This document shows positions 18,126 to 27,034 of a DNA stretch of 64,000 nt, piece by piece. The position numbers were made by a program, and so were the translations under genes. This DNA is from CAKUIA01 sp044433115 (lineage in GTDB: Bacteria; Verrucomicrobiota; Verrucomicrobiia; Opitutales; Intestinicryptomonadaceae). Below the pieces are notes generated by a model, which saw only the letters and a program-made list of their open reading frames with translations, ran no database searches and had not been told where the DNA came from. The stretch lies in the NCBI GenBank assembly GCA_044433115.1, contig JAWXTY010000006.1, positions 18,382 through 82,381 on the forward strand, read 5' to 3'. How positions within the stretch are numbered: position 1 is the stretch's first letter; each line of letters starts with the position of its first letter.

Positions 18126-18190
18126 GGCGATTTCTAAAAATTAGTTTTAAAAAGTACGATAAATATTTTTACTAGTTTTTAGAATTGAAC
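18126..18190 (+). repeat. Miniature form of the dispersed inverted-repeat element
   Basis: About 65 bases: GATTTCTAAAAATTAGTTTT, a short AT-rich middle, then TACTAGTTTTTAGAATTGAAC, so only the terminal inverted repeats remain and the interior is lost. It lies in the spacer between the epimerase and mmdA genes, within the presumed operon, ending 20 bases before the mmdA start. Confidence 0.7.
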
Positions 18191-18209
18191 TAAATAAACA
18201 AGGAAAATT

Positions 18210-19763
18210 ATGGCTATAGACAAAAGTTTAATGGACGAACTAAAAAAGCGTCAAGAAGCAATATTTGCAGCAGGTGGTGCAGATAAAATAGAAAAGAGAC
18301 ATCAGAAAGGTTTGATGTCTGCTAGAGAAAGAATAGAGTTCTTTTTTGACGAAGGCACTTTTCAAGAATTTTTTATGCACGTTGGTGCTAAACCAAACGC
18401 ATTTCAATCAAAACCTAAGCCAAGCCCAGCTGATGGTGTTATAACAGGTATAGGTTATGTAGCTGGTAGACCAGTTGCGGCGTTTAGCCAAGACTTCACT
18501 GTAACAGGTGGTTCACTAGGTTCTAATCACGCTAAGAAGATTGTTGATTTAATGAAGTTTGCAGCTGCAAATGGTATGCCTATAATGGGTGTAAACGACA
18601 GTGGTGGTGCTAGAATACAAGAAGCTGTTGAAGCACTTTCAGGTTATGGACAAATTTTCTTTGAAAACGTTAGAGCTTCTGGTGTAGTACCTCAAATTTC
18701 TATAATAGCAGGTCCTTGTGCAGGTGGTGCAGCTTACAGCCCAGCTTTGATGGACTTTATTATTATGACTAAGACAAACTCTAATTTGTTTATCTGTGGT
18801 CCTCAAGTTATTACGGCAGCTACAGGCGAAAAGGCAGACTTGAATATGTTTGCTACAGCAGACGCACACGCTGCAGTTTCTGGTAACATTCACTTAGTTG
18901 CTAACGACGACAAGCACGCTTTAGAATTGGCGAAAGAATTATTATCTTACTTGCCATCTAACAATATGCAAGACCCTCCACACGACTTGTCTAAGCCTAT
19001 CACAACTTCTTATGACGAAGGTATGTTAGAGCTTATTCCAGAAAATTCTAAAATGCCTTTAGATGTTTATAAGGTAATTAATAGAATAGTAGACAATGGT
19101 GTATTCTTTGAAATCCAAGCTGCATTTGCTAAGAATGTAGTAGTTGGTTTTGCAAGGATAGAAGGTGTAGTTGTTGGTATTATCGCAAATCAGCCTAATT
19201 TCAAGGCAGGTTGCTTGGATATTGACGCTTCAGATAAGGCAGCTCGTTTCATTAGAACTTGTAATGTTTATAATGTACCTATCGTTAATTTAGTTGACGT
19301 TCCTGGATTTATGCCTGGTTTAGCTCAAGAACGTGGTGGTATTATTCGTCATGGTGCTAAGATGTTATTTGCTTATGCAGCTTGTACTTGCCCAGTAATT
19401 ACTATGATTTTAAGAAAATCTTATGGTGGTGCTTACTTGGCTATGTGCTCTATAGATATGGGTGCAGATATGGTATTTGCTTGGCCTACAGCTGAAATTG
19501 CTGTTATGGGTGCAGAAGGTGCTGTTAAGGTTCTATTTAAAAAGGAAATCGACGCTGCTGAAGACCCTGCTAAGAGAGAAGCTGAACTTAAGGCTGAATA
19601 TTCTAAGAACTTTGCTAACCCTTACCAAGCTGCAAGCACTGGTATGGTTACAGACGTTATCGACCCTGCAACTACTCGCCACACTTTGGCTCTTGCATTG
19701 CGTCAAACTTTGAATACTCGCAAGCCTCGTTTAGCTAAAAAACACGGCAATATCCCTCTATAA
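18210..19763 (+). CDS. mmdA: Methylmalonyl-CoA decarboxylase alpha subunit (carboxyltransferase)
   Basis: 517 residues, the usual length for the biotin-dependent acyl-CoA carboxyltransferase family (MmdA/PccB). It moves the carboxyl group from (S)-methylmalonyl-CoA to the biotin of the carrier subunit, giving propionyl-CoA. Crotonase-fold halves are visible: GGSLGSNHAKKIVDLM, NDSGGARIQEAVEALSGYG, GPCAGGAAYSPALMDFI, and in the second half VDVPGFMPGLAQERGGIIRHGAK and RKSYGGAYLAM. A weak AAGGA ribosome site precedes the ATG. Downstream gamma, biotin and membrane subunits identify it as part of a Na+ pump rather than a soluble carboxylase; the epimerase favours methylmalonyl-CoA as substrate. Confidence 0.93.
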   Translation: MAIDKSLMDELKKRQEAIFAAGGADKIEKRHQKGLMSARERIEFFFDEGTFQEFFMHVGAKPNAFQSKPKPSPADGVITGIGYVAGRPVAAFSQDFTVTGGSLGSNHAKKIVDLMKFAAANGMPIMGVNDSGGARIQEAVEALSGYGQIFFENVRASGVVPQISIIAGPCAGGAAYSPALMDFIIMTKTNSNLFICGPQVITAATGEKADLNMFATADAHAAVSGNIHLVANDDKHALELAKELLSYLPSNNMQDPPHDLSKPITTSYDEGMLELIPENSKMPLDVYKVINRIVDNGVFFEIQAAFAKNVVVGFARIEGVVVGIIANQPNFKAGCLDIDASDKAARFIRTCNVYNVPIVNLVDVPGFMPGLAQERGGIIRHGAKMLFAYAACTCPVITMILRKSYGGAYLAMCSIDMGADMVFAWPTAEIAVMGAEGAVKVLFKKEIDAAEDPAKREAELKAEYSKNFANPYQAASTGMVTDVIDPATTRHTLALALRQTLNTRKPRLAKKHGNIPL

Positions 19764-19781
19764 TAAAGAAAAGGAAAAATT

Positions 19782-20144
19782 ATGATGTTCACATTGGCAA
19801 ATGCAACAGGAGAACCAGAAGGTTTAGGGCTTATGCTCGTAGGCTTTTTCGTGGTATGTTTCATATTGTTATCTTTAGCAGGCGTTACAGCTTTAATAGG
19901 CTTTGCGTTTAAGATTAAAGATAAGTTAATGATGAAGAGTGATACACCAGTGGTAATTACTCCTCAAGAAAGCAAAGTGCAAGCTTTTGTAGCTCCTGAG
20001 ATTATGGCAGTTATTTCTGCTGCAGTTTTCGTGGCTATGCAAGGCAATGAATACAAAATCGTATCTATAGAGGCAGCGGCAAAAGATTTATCTTGGGCAA
20101 AGGCTTCTAGGAATGACTTATTCAAATCACACAAATTGAGATAA
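19782..20144 (+). CDS. mmdD: Na+-pumping decarboxylase small membrane subunit (OadG/MmdD-like)
   Basis: 120 residues. One transmembrane helix near the N-terminus (GLGLMLVGFFVVCFILLSLAGVTA, residues about 14-37) followed by a charged cytoplasmic tail containing VAPEIMAVISAAVFVAMQG, the pattern of OadG-type subunits that tether the carboxyltransferase to the membrane pump. An AAAGGA ribosome site precedes the ATG. It sits between the alpha and biotin-carrier genes, as in known decarboxylase pumps. Confidence 0.8.
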   Translation: MMFTLANATGEPEGLGLMLVGFFVVCFILLSLAGVTALIGFAFKIKDKLMMKSDTPVVITPQESKVQAFVAPEIMAVISAAVFVAMQGNEYKIVSIEAAAKDLSWAKASRNDLFKSHKLR

Positions 20145-20198
20145 TAAAATTAAGATAACAAAATTTAAAAATAATAGAAAAACAGAAAGATTTATAAA

Positions 20199-20606
20199 AT
20201 GACAAAGCAATTAAAAATTACAGTTGAAGGTAAAACATATAACGTTGAAGTTGAAATGCTAGGAGGTGCAGTATCTGCTCCAGCTCCAGTTATGGCAACT
20301 CCAGTAGCAGCAGCTCCAGTGGCAGCAGCAGTAGCAGCTCCAGTTGCAGCTCCAGTGGCTGCCCCAGTTGCAGCTCCAGTGGCGGCAGCAGGTGCAGGCG
20401 ACGTAGTTAGCCCATTGGCTGCAGTTGTAGTTTCTGTAGACGTTACTGCAGGGCAACAAGTTAAAGAAGGCGATAAGCTAATCACTTTGGAAGCTATGAA
20501 GATGAATACATTTGTATTTGCTCCAAAAGCTGGTACAGTAGGTGCTGCAAAAGTATCTGCAGGACAAAGTGTTGCTGAAGGGCAAGCTTTGATTTCTATT
20601 TCATAA
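20199..20606 (+). CDS. mmdC: Biotin carrier subunit of methylmalonyl-CoA decarboxylase
   Basis: 135 residues. The C-terminal biotinyl domain has EAMKM with the biotin lysine at position 101 and ends GQSVAEGQALISI. A long Ala/Pro/Val linker (residues about 26-65, many APVA units) joins it to a short N-terminal strand region, the usual swinging-arm design. It carries carboxybiotin from the alpha subunit to the membrane beta subunit. The linker DNA is a run of degenerate GCAGCTCCAGTT-type units, which could vary in length by slippage. Confidence 0.95.
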   Translation: MTKQLKITVEGKTYNVEVEMLGGAVSAPAPVMATPVAAAPVAAAVAAPVAAPVAAPVAAPVAAAGAGDVVSPLAAVVVSVDVTAGQQVKEGDKLITLEAMKMNTFVFAPKAGTVGAAKVSAGQSVAEGQALISIS

Positions 20607-20635
20607 TAGCCTTTAATTAAAGAAACAATAAGATT

Positions 20636-22231
20636 ATGTTTCAATCATTTATTGACCTATTAACACAATCAGGCTTTTTCTATTTGGATTGGCGTATGAT
20701 TGTGATGTGGGCTGTAGTTGGTGTACTGTTTTACTTGGCTGTAAAGCACCAATTTGAGCCTTTACTTTTAATTCCAATAGCATTTGGTGCATTGTTGGCT
20801 AACTTGCCTACAAGTGGGGTAATCAATAAGCCAGCTGGCGAAATTGTTGCCCAAGAAAGTGGTGTACTAGTAGAAGTATTTGTTCAAAAAGAGCAAAAAA
20901 TTTCTATGCCAAGAGTTATTAAAGACCAACCAGACGCTTTTTGGCGTTTGATTGACGAAGACAAAGCAACTGACACAGCTTATATACAAAAGACTTTGCA
21001 AGATTACTTAAACGAAGTTGCAGCTGCTACTACAGTAGTAGCAGACGAAAGTGCTTCCGAACAAGTTTCTCGTGATGCAATGGGCATACCTACTTTAGTT
21101 GCAATCTTGAACCCAGATGCAGTTTTACAGGAAGAAAAAGACGCTTGGAAAAAGCAAGCTGTTACTGTGGAATTTGCTGGCAATCAAATGGAAGTTAGAC
21201 TTGACGACAAGCTCATTTGGGCTAACGCAAGTGGTGTAATTACTTCAGTTATGCAAAAGGGTAAAGTTGTTAAGGGCGAAGCTATTATAGACGCATACGA
21301 CTCTCACTTTGGGGGCTTGTATCACTATATACAAATGGGTATTATCCTTGAAATCTTCCCTCCTTTAATCTTCTTGGGCGTTGGTGCATTGACTGACTTT
21401 GGTCCATTAATTGCAAACCCTAAGACTCTATTGTTGGGTGCTGCTGCTCAATTTGGTGTATTTGCTACATTATTTGGTGCAACTTTCTTAGGCTTTAGCC
21501 CAGAAGAAGCGGCTTCCATTGGTATTATTGGCGGTGCAGATGGTCCAACTTCCATATTCTTATCGAATAAGTTAGCTCCACACTTGCTAGCCCCTATCGC
21601 TGTTGCAGCCTATAGTTATATGGCATTAGTGCCTATCATTCAACCACCTATAATGAGGTTATTGACGACTGTTAAAGAAAGAAAAATCAAAATGCAAAGC
21701 TTGAGAAAAGTTTCTCGTTTGGAAAAATTGATTTTCGCAATAGTTGTTACAATATTCTGTATCTTATTAGTACCAGATGCGTCTGCACTAGTGGGTATGT
21801 TGATGTTGGGTAACTTTATCAGAGAGTCTGGCGTTTGCGATAGATTGAGCAAGGCTGCACAAAACGAATTGATAAATGTAACTACAATTTTCTTGGGTAC
21901 TTCAGTTGGTATTACAATGACTGGCGACAAATTCTTGAGAACTGAAACATTGTCTATCTTGTTCTTAGGTGTAATAGCTTTCATTATTGCAACTGGAGCA
22001 GGCTTGATTATGGCAAAGACTATGAACTTGTTCTTGAAGAAAAAGATTAACCCTCTCATTGGTTCAGCAGGTGTATCAGCAGTGCCTATGGCAGCGAGAG
22101 TTTCTCACGTTGAAGGTCAAAAAGCAGATCCTAGCAACTTCTTGTTAATGCACGCAATGGGACCAAATGTTGCAGGTGTAATAGGTACAGCAGTTGTGGC
22201 AGGTTTCTTTATATCAACACTAGCACACTAA
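20636..22231 (+). CDS. mmdB: Na+-pumping decarboxylase beta subunit (OadB/MmdB) with large insertion
   Basis: 531 residues; family members are commonly about 370-430. It decarboxylates carboxybiotin and exports Na+. The first helix region ends FEPLLLIPIAFGALLANLP (residues 40-58); the conserved core resumes at FPPLIFLGVGALTDFGPLI (241-259), followed by IGGADGPTSIFLSN, DKFLRTETL and HAMGPNVAGVIGTA. Between 60 and 225 lies about 165 residues where relatives have roughly 70; it is charged and partly soluble, with NASGVITSVMQKGKVVKGEAI-like strands recalling a biotinyl/lipoyl barrel half, but no EAMKM biotin site. Fourth gene of the pump; a terminator follows. Confidence 0.92.
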   Translation: MFQSFIDLLTQSGFFYLDWRMIVMWAVVGVLFYLAVKHQFEPLLLIPIAFGALLANLPTSGVINKPAGEIVAQESGVLVEVFVQKEQKISMPRVIKDQPDAFWRLIDEDKATDTAYIQKTLQDYLNEVAAATTVVADESASEQVSRDAMGIPTLVAILNPDAVLQEEKDAWKKQAVTVEFAGNQMEVRLDDKLIWANASGVITSVMQKGKVVKGEAIIDAYDSHFGGLYHYIQMGIILEIFPPLIFLGVGALTDFGPLIANPKTLLLGAAAQFGVFATLFGATFLGFSPEEAASIGIIGGADGPTSIFLSNKLAPHLLAPIAVAAYSYMALVPIIQPPIMRLLTTVKERKIKMQSLRKVSRLEKLIFAIVVTIFCILLVPDASALVGMLMLGNFIRESGVCDRLSKAAQNELINVTTIFLGTSVGITMTGDKFLRTETLSILFLGVIAFIIATGAGLIMAKTMNLFLKKKINPLIGSAGVSAVPMAARVSHVEGQKADPSNFLLMHAMGPNVAGVIGTAVVAGFFISTLAH

Positions 22232-22240
22232 AACTTAAAA

Positions 22241-22274
22241 TGGGGTTCGATTTATATCAACCCCATATTCTTTT
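22241..22274 (+). terminator. Terminator after the decarboxylase beta gene
   Basis: Stem TGGGGTT / AACCCCA with an 11-base loop, followed by TATTCTTTT, 9 bases past the stop. Confidence 0.75.
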
Positions 22275-22310
22275 AAACATAACACAAAATTTTTTAACTA
22301 AATAAAATAT

Positions 22311-23792
22311 ATGAATTACAATATTATGACAGCAGATGAAGCTGCATCTATGATCAACCACGGTGATCAAGTTTGCATAAGTGGCTTCACTCCAGCAGGT
22401 GCAATCAAGGCAATTCCTACAGCTATCGCAAAAAAAGCAGAAGCTGAGCAAGCAGCAGGAAGACCTTTTAAACTAAATATCTATAGTGGAGCATCTACTG
22501 GTGCCTCTTGCGATAGCGTATTGGCAAAGGCAAATGCAGTTAACTTTAGAACTCCTTATCAATCTAGTGCAGAGCTAAGAAATTTGGCTAACGCTAATTT
22601 GGTAAACTATGTGGATATGAACTTATCTGTCTTGGCTCAAGAAATGAACTATGGCTTTTATGGCGAGTACGACTGGGCAGTAGTTGAAGCTTGTGATTTA
22701 ACTGACACAGGCGAAATCATTTTGACAACTTCTGTAGGTATCGCTCCAACAGCTTTGAAATTGGCTAAGAAGATTATCATTGAGTTAAATGAATATCACC
22801 CAGCAGCTTTGAGAGGTATGCACGATATATACGAAGTTGCAAATCCTCCTTTTAGAAAGGAAATTCCTATCTGTTCTGTATCAGACAGAGCTGGCGTAGA
22901 TTACGTTAAGGTAGACCCATCTAAGATTGTTGCAGTGGTTAAGACTAATGCAGCTGACGAAGTTGGTGGCTTTAAACCTTGTGATCCTACTACTCAAAAG
23001 ATTGGCGAAAATGTTGCAAACTTCTTGGCTAATGAAATTAAGACAGGTAGAGTTCCTGCATCTTTCTTGCCATTGCAAAGTGGTGTAGGCAATATTGCAA
23101 ACGCTGTTATGTCTGCTTTAGGCGACCACCCAGACATTCCTAATTTCTCTATGTATTCTGAAGTTGCTCAAGACTCAGTTTTAGATTTAATTGAAGCTGG
23201 AAGAATAGACTTTGTTTCTGCAACATCTTTGACAGTTACTTCTGAAAAGCTACAAAAGCTTTACGCAGACTTAGAAGAGTACAAGAAGAAGATTATCCTT
23301 CGTCCTCAAGAAATTTCTAATAACCCTGAAGTTTCAAGAAGAATTGGTGTGATTTCTATCAACACAGCAATCGAAGCAGACATATTTGGCAACATCAACT
23401 CTACTCACATTATGGGTCAAAAGATGATGAATGGCATAGGCGGTTCTGCAGACTTCACAAGTTCAGCATACATATCTATATTTACAACTCCTGCAAGTGC
23501 AAAGGGTGGTATGATTAGCTCTATCGTTCCATTGTGCTCACACATCGACCACACTGAACACACAGTCAAGGTTATCGTATCTGAATATGGCGTTGCAGAC
23601 TTAAGAGGCAAGACTCCTCAAGAGCGTGTTGACATTATGATTGATAATGTTGCAGCTCCTGAATATAGAGACCACCTAAGAAAGTTTATGGCGAGCGTAC
23701 CTCAAGGACATACTCCTCAAACTTTATCTAAGGCATACGCTATGCACGAAGCTTTCGTAAACGAAGGCGATATGCGTAAGGCTCAATTTTAA
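22311..23792 (+). CDS. Propionyl-CoA:succinate / acetyl-CoA:succinate CoA-transferase
   Basis: 493 residues of the acetyl-CoA hydrolase/transferase family. Motifs: SGFTPAGAIKAIP near the start, GASTGASCDSVL, the region IPNFSMYSEVAQDSVLDLI holding the likely catalytic Glu, NINSTHIMGQKMMNGIGGS and CSHIDHTEHTVKVIVSEYGVADL-type C-terminal signature. It moves CoA between succinate and a short acyl group. Its position after the epimerase and methylmalonyl-CoA decarboxylase makes propionyl-CoA:succinate transfer the likely reaction, which closes the succinate-to-propionate cycle without ATP cost. Substrate preference cannot be fixed from sequence. Confidence 0.88.
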   Translation: MNYNIMTADEAASMINHGDQVCISGFTPAGAIKAIPTAIAKKAEAEQAAGRPFKLNIYSGASTGASCDSVLAKANAVNFRTPYQSSAELRNLANANLVNYVDMNLSVLAQEMNYGFYGEYDWAVVEACDLTDTGEIILTTSVGIAPTALKLAKKIIIELNEYHPAALRGMHDIYEVANPPFRKEIPICSVSDRAGVDYVKVDPSKIVAVVKTNAADEVGGFKPCDPTTQKIGENVANFLANEIKTGRVPASFLPLQSGVGNIANAVMSALGDHPDIPNFSMYSEVAQDSVLDLIEAGRIDFVSATSLTVTSEKLQKLYADLEEYKKKIILRPQEISNNPEVSRRIGVISINTAIEADIFGNINSTHIMGQKMMNGIGGSADFTSSAYISIFTTPASAKGGMISSIVPLCSHIDHTEHTVKVIVSEYGVADLRGKTPQERVDIMIDNVAAPEYRDHLRKFMASVPQGHTPQTLSKAYAMHEAFVNEGDMRKAQF

Positions 23793-23814
23793 GAATACCT
23801 TAGTATGCAAAAGG

Positions 23815-23842
23815 AAACCTCACTTATTCAAGTGGGGTTTTT
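23815..23842 (+). terminator. Rho-independent terminator after the CoA-transferase
   Basis: An 11-bp stem AAACCTCACTT / AAGTGGGGTTT (one G-T pair) with a 4-base loop and a following T-run, 22 bases past the stop. Confidence 0.9.
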
Positions 23843-23878
23843 GCATAAAAGCACCTTTAAACAAAAACTATAATTAAA

Positions 23879-25210
23879 ATGATAAATAGAATACTTGGCT
23901 TTTTTGATAGGCTATTTTCGCTTAAGAAAAATAACACAACTTTTGCTAGAGAAGTTATTGCAGGAATTACAACATTTTCAGCAATGGCGTATATATTAGC
24001 AGTAAACCCAGCTATACTTGCAAACGCTGGAATGGATAAACTTGTATTGATAAGTGTTACAGCTATTGCAGCTGCTCTTGGCTGTGTGTTGATTGCCTTT
24101 ATCGCAAATTCGCCTATAGCGATTGCACCTACAATGGGTTCGAATGCTTTTTTTGCCTTTGTGATTTGTGTGGGAATGGGCTTGCAGTGGCAAGAGGCTT
24201 TGTCTTTGGTTTTCTATAATGGTATATTCTTTCTAATTATTTCTGTTACAGGAATTAGAGAAAAACTTATGCAGGCAGTTCCTCCCACTTTGCACATAGG
24301 CTTGCAAGCTGGTATTGGGCTTTTTATCGCATTTTTAGGGCTACAAACTGCAGGGCTTGCTATTGCCAGCGAGTCGACTTTGGTGGCTTTCCCAGAAATA
24401 AATAAACCTGAAATACTTTTTGCCTTAGCTGGAATTGCCCTAATGAGTGTATTATTTATAAGGAATGTTTTTGGGGGGATTTTATTGTCAGTTTTGATTA
24501 TGACTGGCGTTGGGCTTTTTATAACAGGCTCAAATGGAGAGGCTATTTCTTGCTTAGCAAGCGAGTGTTTTTCAATGCCTACAGGTATATCTTCTACATT
24601 TTTTCAGCTGGATTTTGCTTATCCATTTAAGAACTTTTCAGTTGCATTGCCTATAATATTTACGCTTTTAATTGTAGATATATTTGACACTTTAGGCAGT
24701 GCTATCGCTATGGCAAAGGTCGCAGGCTTTGCAGATAAAAATGGCAAGATAAAGGGGGTAAATAAGATATTTTTGGCAGACTCTATCTCTACTATAACAG
24801 GCTCGCTTTTGGGAGCATCTACAACTGGAGCTTATGTTGAGTCGGCAACTGGCATAGAAAGTGGAGGACGCACTGGCTTAACTTCTCTAGTCGTTGGCAT
24901 ACTCTTTTTGCTCGCATTATTCGTATCGCCAATAATCAATATGATACCTCCTCAGGCAGTTGCCCCATCTTTAATTATAGTGGGGCTACTTATGCTAAAG
25001 TCTTTCAAGGATATTAATTATTCAGACTTTGCAGAATTTATGCCAGCTGTGCTTTGTATGTTGGTAATTACCCTAAGTTGCAAAATCACAGAGGGCTTCG
25101 CCTTTGGCTTAATCGCTTACGTTATACTTATGATTGCCACAAAGCGAGCAAAGCAAATAAATTTAGCGACTTGGGTTCTTTTTGCTATAATGCTTGTGTA
25201 TTTAATTTAG
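23879..25210 (+). CDS. Purine (adenine/guanine/hypoxanthine) permease, AzgA-like
   Basis: 443 residues with about 12 hydrophobic segments. Typical AzgA/GhxP features: an N-terminal helix FFDRLFSLKKNNTTFAREVIAG, TFSAMAYILAVNP, IAPTMGSNAFFAF, GLQAGIGLFIAFLGLQ and the DIFDTLGSAIAMAK motif. It imports purine bases with protons. It has its own promoter region after the CoA-transferase terminator and overlaps the convergent rsmD gene by 26 bases. Confidence 0.9.
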   Translation: MINRILGFFDRLFSLKKNNTTFAREVIAGITTFSAMAYILAVNPAILANAGMDKLVLISVTAIAAALGCVLIAFIANSPIAIAPTMGSNAFFAFVICVGMGLQWQEALSLVFYNGIFFLIISVTGIREKLMQAVPPTLHIGLQAGIGLFIAFLGLQTAGLAIASESTLVAFPEINKPEILFALAGIALMSVLFIRNVFGGILLSVLIMTGVGLFITGSNGEAISCLASECFSMPTGISSTFFQLDFAYPFKNFSVALPIIFTLLIVDIFDTLGSAIAMAKVAGFADKNGKIKGVNKIFLADSISTITGSLLGASTTGAYVESATGIESGGRTGLTSLVVGILFLLALFVSPIINMIPPQAVAPSLIIVGLLMLKSFKDINYSDFAEFMPAVLCMLVITLSCKITEGFAFGLIAYVILMIATKRAKQINLATWVLFAIMLVYLI

Positions 25211-25757
25211 CCTTCTTCATTATAATTTGAGTGGGCTTTCCCTTAGATTTTTTGCCGAGTCTTTTGAGTATTTCAAAGTTTTGGAAATGCTCAAGGCTAA
25301 ATTCAAAGGGAGCTTCTAGCATTATTATAGTATTAGCGTCGCTTAGGCTCTCTATGAGTTGGGCAATTTCCTTAGACTTTTCTAGCAAAAGGGGGTAGGG
25401 AGGATCTATGAATATTAGGTCGAAAATTGTGTCGCTCTTGAATTTAAAGCAGTCAATGGGGTAAACTTTTGTATCCACATTTTTAAGGTACTTTTTTATC
25501 CCCAAAATATTTTCTCTTATACACATTAAGGCAGACTTGTCTTTTTCTACAAAGACTGCAGAGCTTGCCCCATTGCTTAGGGCTTCAAGGGAGTAGGAGG
25601 CTGTCCCTGCAAAAAGGTCTAAGACTTTTGCCCCTTCGACTAAGTCGCCCAAAGAGGAAAATATAGCCAGCCTCGACGCTTCTGTCGCTGGACGTGTATT
25701 ATTTGACTTTGGACTCTTTAAAGAAAAGCCCCTTGCTATACCTGAACTTATTCGCAC
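25185..25757 (-). CDS. rsmD: 16S rRNA (guanine966-N2)-methyltransferase RsmD-like
   Basis: 190 residues. Starts MRISSGIARGFSLKSP, a typical RsmD opening (GxxxGrxLxxP), with RPATEASRLAIFSSL, the SAM motif VLDLFAGTASYSLEALSNGA, and catalytic IFIDPPYP (DPPY). The SAM loop has TASYS where most relatives have SGALG, a mild deviation. It methylates G966 in the 30S subunit. Convergent with the permease, overlapping its end; the repeat at 25814 lies just upstream of its start. Confidence 0.85.
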   Translation of the reverse strand: MRISSGIARGFSLKSPKSNNTRPATEASRLAIFSSLGDLVEGAKVLDLFAGTASYSLEALSNGASSAVFVEKDKSALMCIRENILGIKKYLKNVDTKVYPIDCFKFKSDTIFDLIFIDPPYPLLLEKSKEIAQLIESLSDANTIIMLEAPFEFSLEHFQNFEILKRLGKKSKGKPTQIIMKKAKLNTQAL

Positions 25758-25813
25758 TTTTTTCCTTTTCGTATTAAACGCTTGCCATTGAGTATCTATT
25801 TTGCTCTAATTTC

Positions 25814-26019
25814 AGGTGAGTTCTAAAAATTGGTTTTTTCAAGAAAGCAAAAACTTTGTTTTTGCACTCAGATAAGCTACAATTGCTCTTTTTAGTCTAT
25901 TTTTGCTTAAACTTCCCAGCTTATCTCGTCAGATAACGTTGTTATCCTCCTCAAACGCAAGAAAATTACGTTAAAAATAATCTTAAAAATAGCTAATTGC
26001 CAATTTTTAGAACTCACCT
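25814..26019 (+). repeat. Dispersed inverted-repeat element, copy 3
   Basis: Full element of about 206 bases, AGGTGAGTTCTAAAAATTGG to CCAATTTTTAGAACTCACCT. Contains GCAAAAAC-TTT-GTTTTTGC and the central hairpin GATAAC-GTT-GTTATC. It fills the divergent space between rsmD and the LpxR-like gene; its right end is 21 bases before the latter's ATG. Confidence 0.92.
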
Positions 26020-26040
26020 TTATTAAAAATAACAGCTAAA

Positions 26041-27033
26041 ATGAAATTCCTAAAATATTTAATAATTAGTTTATTCTTATTTACGCAAATATCTACATTT
26101 GCCACAGAAAATCAATATAAAAATGTATTTTCTTTAGATTGGCAAAACGATATAGGCTTTTCTGATAGATATTATACTGACGCAATCAAGCTTTCTTATA
26201 CAAATAAGGATAAGGATTGGTATGCAACTTATTTGCAATTTGAGTTCTTGGACTTGTTTTTAGACTTTGATAATAAGACTTTCTTTCAAAGTGTATCTAT
26301 AGGGCAAGATATGTATGTGGGCTACGATATAGAAAATGCAACCCCTCCTTTAGATGATAGACCTTACTCTGGCTTTTTATATACAACTTTTACAGCTCAC
26401 GCAATGGGCGAAAACACCCTAGACTCCTTTTCTATAACTTTGGGGCTAACTGGAAAGTATTCCCTTGCAGAAGACGCTCAAAAGTTTGTGCATAGTATCA
26501 TAGATAGCCCCGAACCTATGGGCTGGGATAATCAAGTTGGCACGCACTTTGGCTTTGTATTGACATATCAACACGCAAGGCGTTTGTATACTTATAAGCT
26601 AAGCGAGAACTTTTCGATGGATTTAACTGGAATGGGGCAGGTTAATTTGGGTAATGTGCTTATAGATGGCTCGCTTAAGGCTATGTTTCGCTTTGGTTTC
26701 AATTTGCCAAATAGCTACGACTTTGTAAATATAGATTATGCGAATGCTAAAGACGTTGGCATAGCTGAAAATGGTGATGATTGGCACGCTTACATATTTG
26801 TAGGGGCAAAGGCAAGTGCTGTAGCCTATGATATTAGCCTCGATGGCAGTACTTATAATGTCGACTACGACATAGAAAAGGAATACATTACTGGCAGTGC
26901 CTACTTTGGATTTAGCACACGCTACGATTGTTTTCAAATAGACTATTCTTTTATTATAGCCAGCGACACTTTCAAAACACAAAAAGGTGGCTTGGATTAT
27001 ATGTCTATAATTAGTTTTAAATATTTGCGGTAA
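26041..27033 (+). CDS. LpxR-like outer-membrane lipid A 3'-O-deacylase (DUF2219)
   Basis: 330 residues with signal peptide (MKFLKYLIISLFLFTQISTFA). The family pattern is clear: DWQNDIGFSDRYYTDAIKLSY near the N-terminus (Asn-Asp pair), DRPYSGFLYTTFTAHAMG, LGLTGKYSLAEDAQKFVH, and GWDNQVGTHFGFVLTYQ, with a C-terminal strand ending in aromatic/Arg (SIISFKYLR). LpxR is a 12-strand barrel that removes the 3'-acyloxyacyl chain of lipid A. It is directly followed (1 base) by the DUF3450/ExbB operon, possibly cotranscribed. Confidence 0.85.
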   Translation: MKFLKYLIISLFLFTQISTFATENQYKNVFSLDWQNDIGFSDRYYTDAIKLSYTNKDKDWYATYLQFEFLDLFLDFDNKTFFQSVSIGQDMYVGYDIENATPPLDDRPYSGFLYTTFTAHAMGENTLDSFSITLGLTGKYSLAEDAQKFVHSIIDSPEPMGWDNQVGTHFGFVLTYQHARRLYTYKLSENFSMDLTGMGQVNLGNVLIDGSLKAMFRFGFNLPNSYDFVNIDYANAKDVGIAENGDDWHAYIFVGAKASAVAYDISLDGSTYNVDYDIEKEYITGSAYFGFSTRYDCFQIDYSFIIASDTFKTQKGGLDYMSIISFKYLR

Positions 27034-27034
27034 A

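Noticed and set aside
20259..20459. Cys/Trp-rich minus-strand frame opposite the biotin carrier linker
   Set aside because: Its composition is the direct mirror of the Ala/Pro/Val linker codons; no independent start signal.
26535..26552. TGGCACGCACTTTGG as a second sigma-54 promoter
   Set aside because: It lies inside the LpxR-like coding region, has TTGG instead of TTGC, and no gene start lies suitably downstream.
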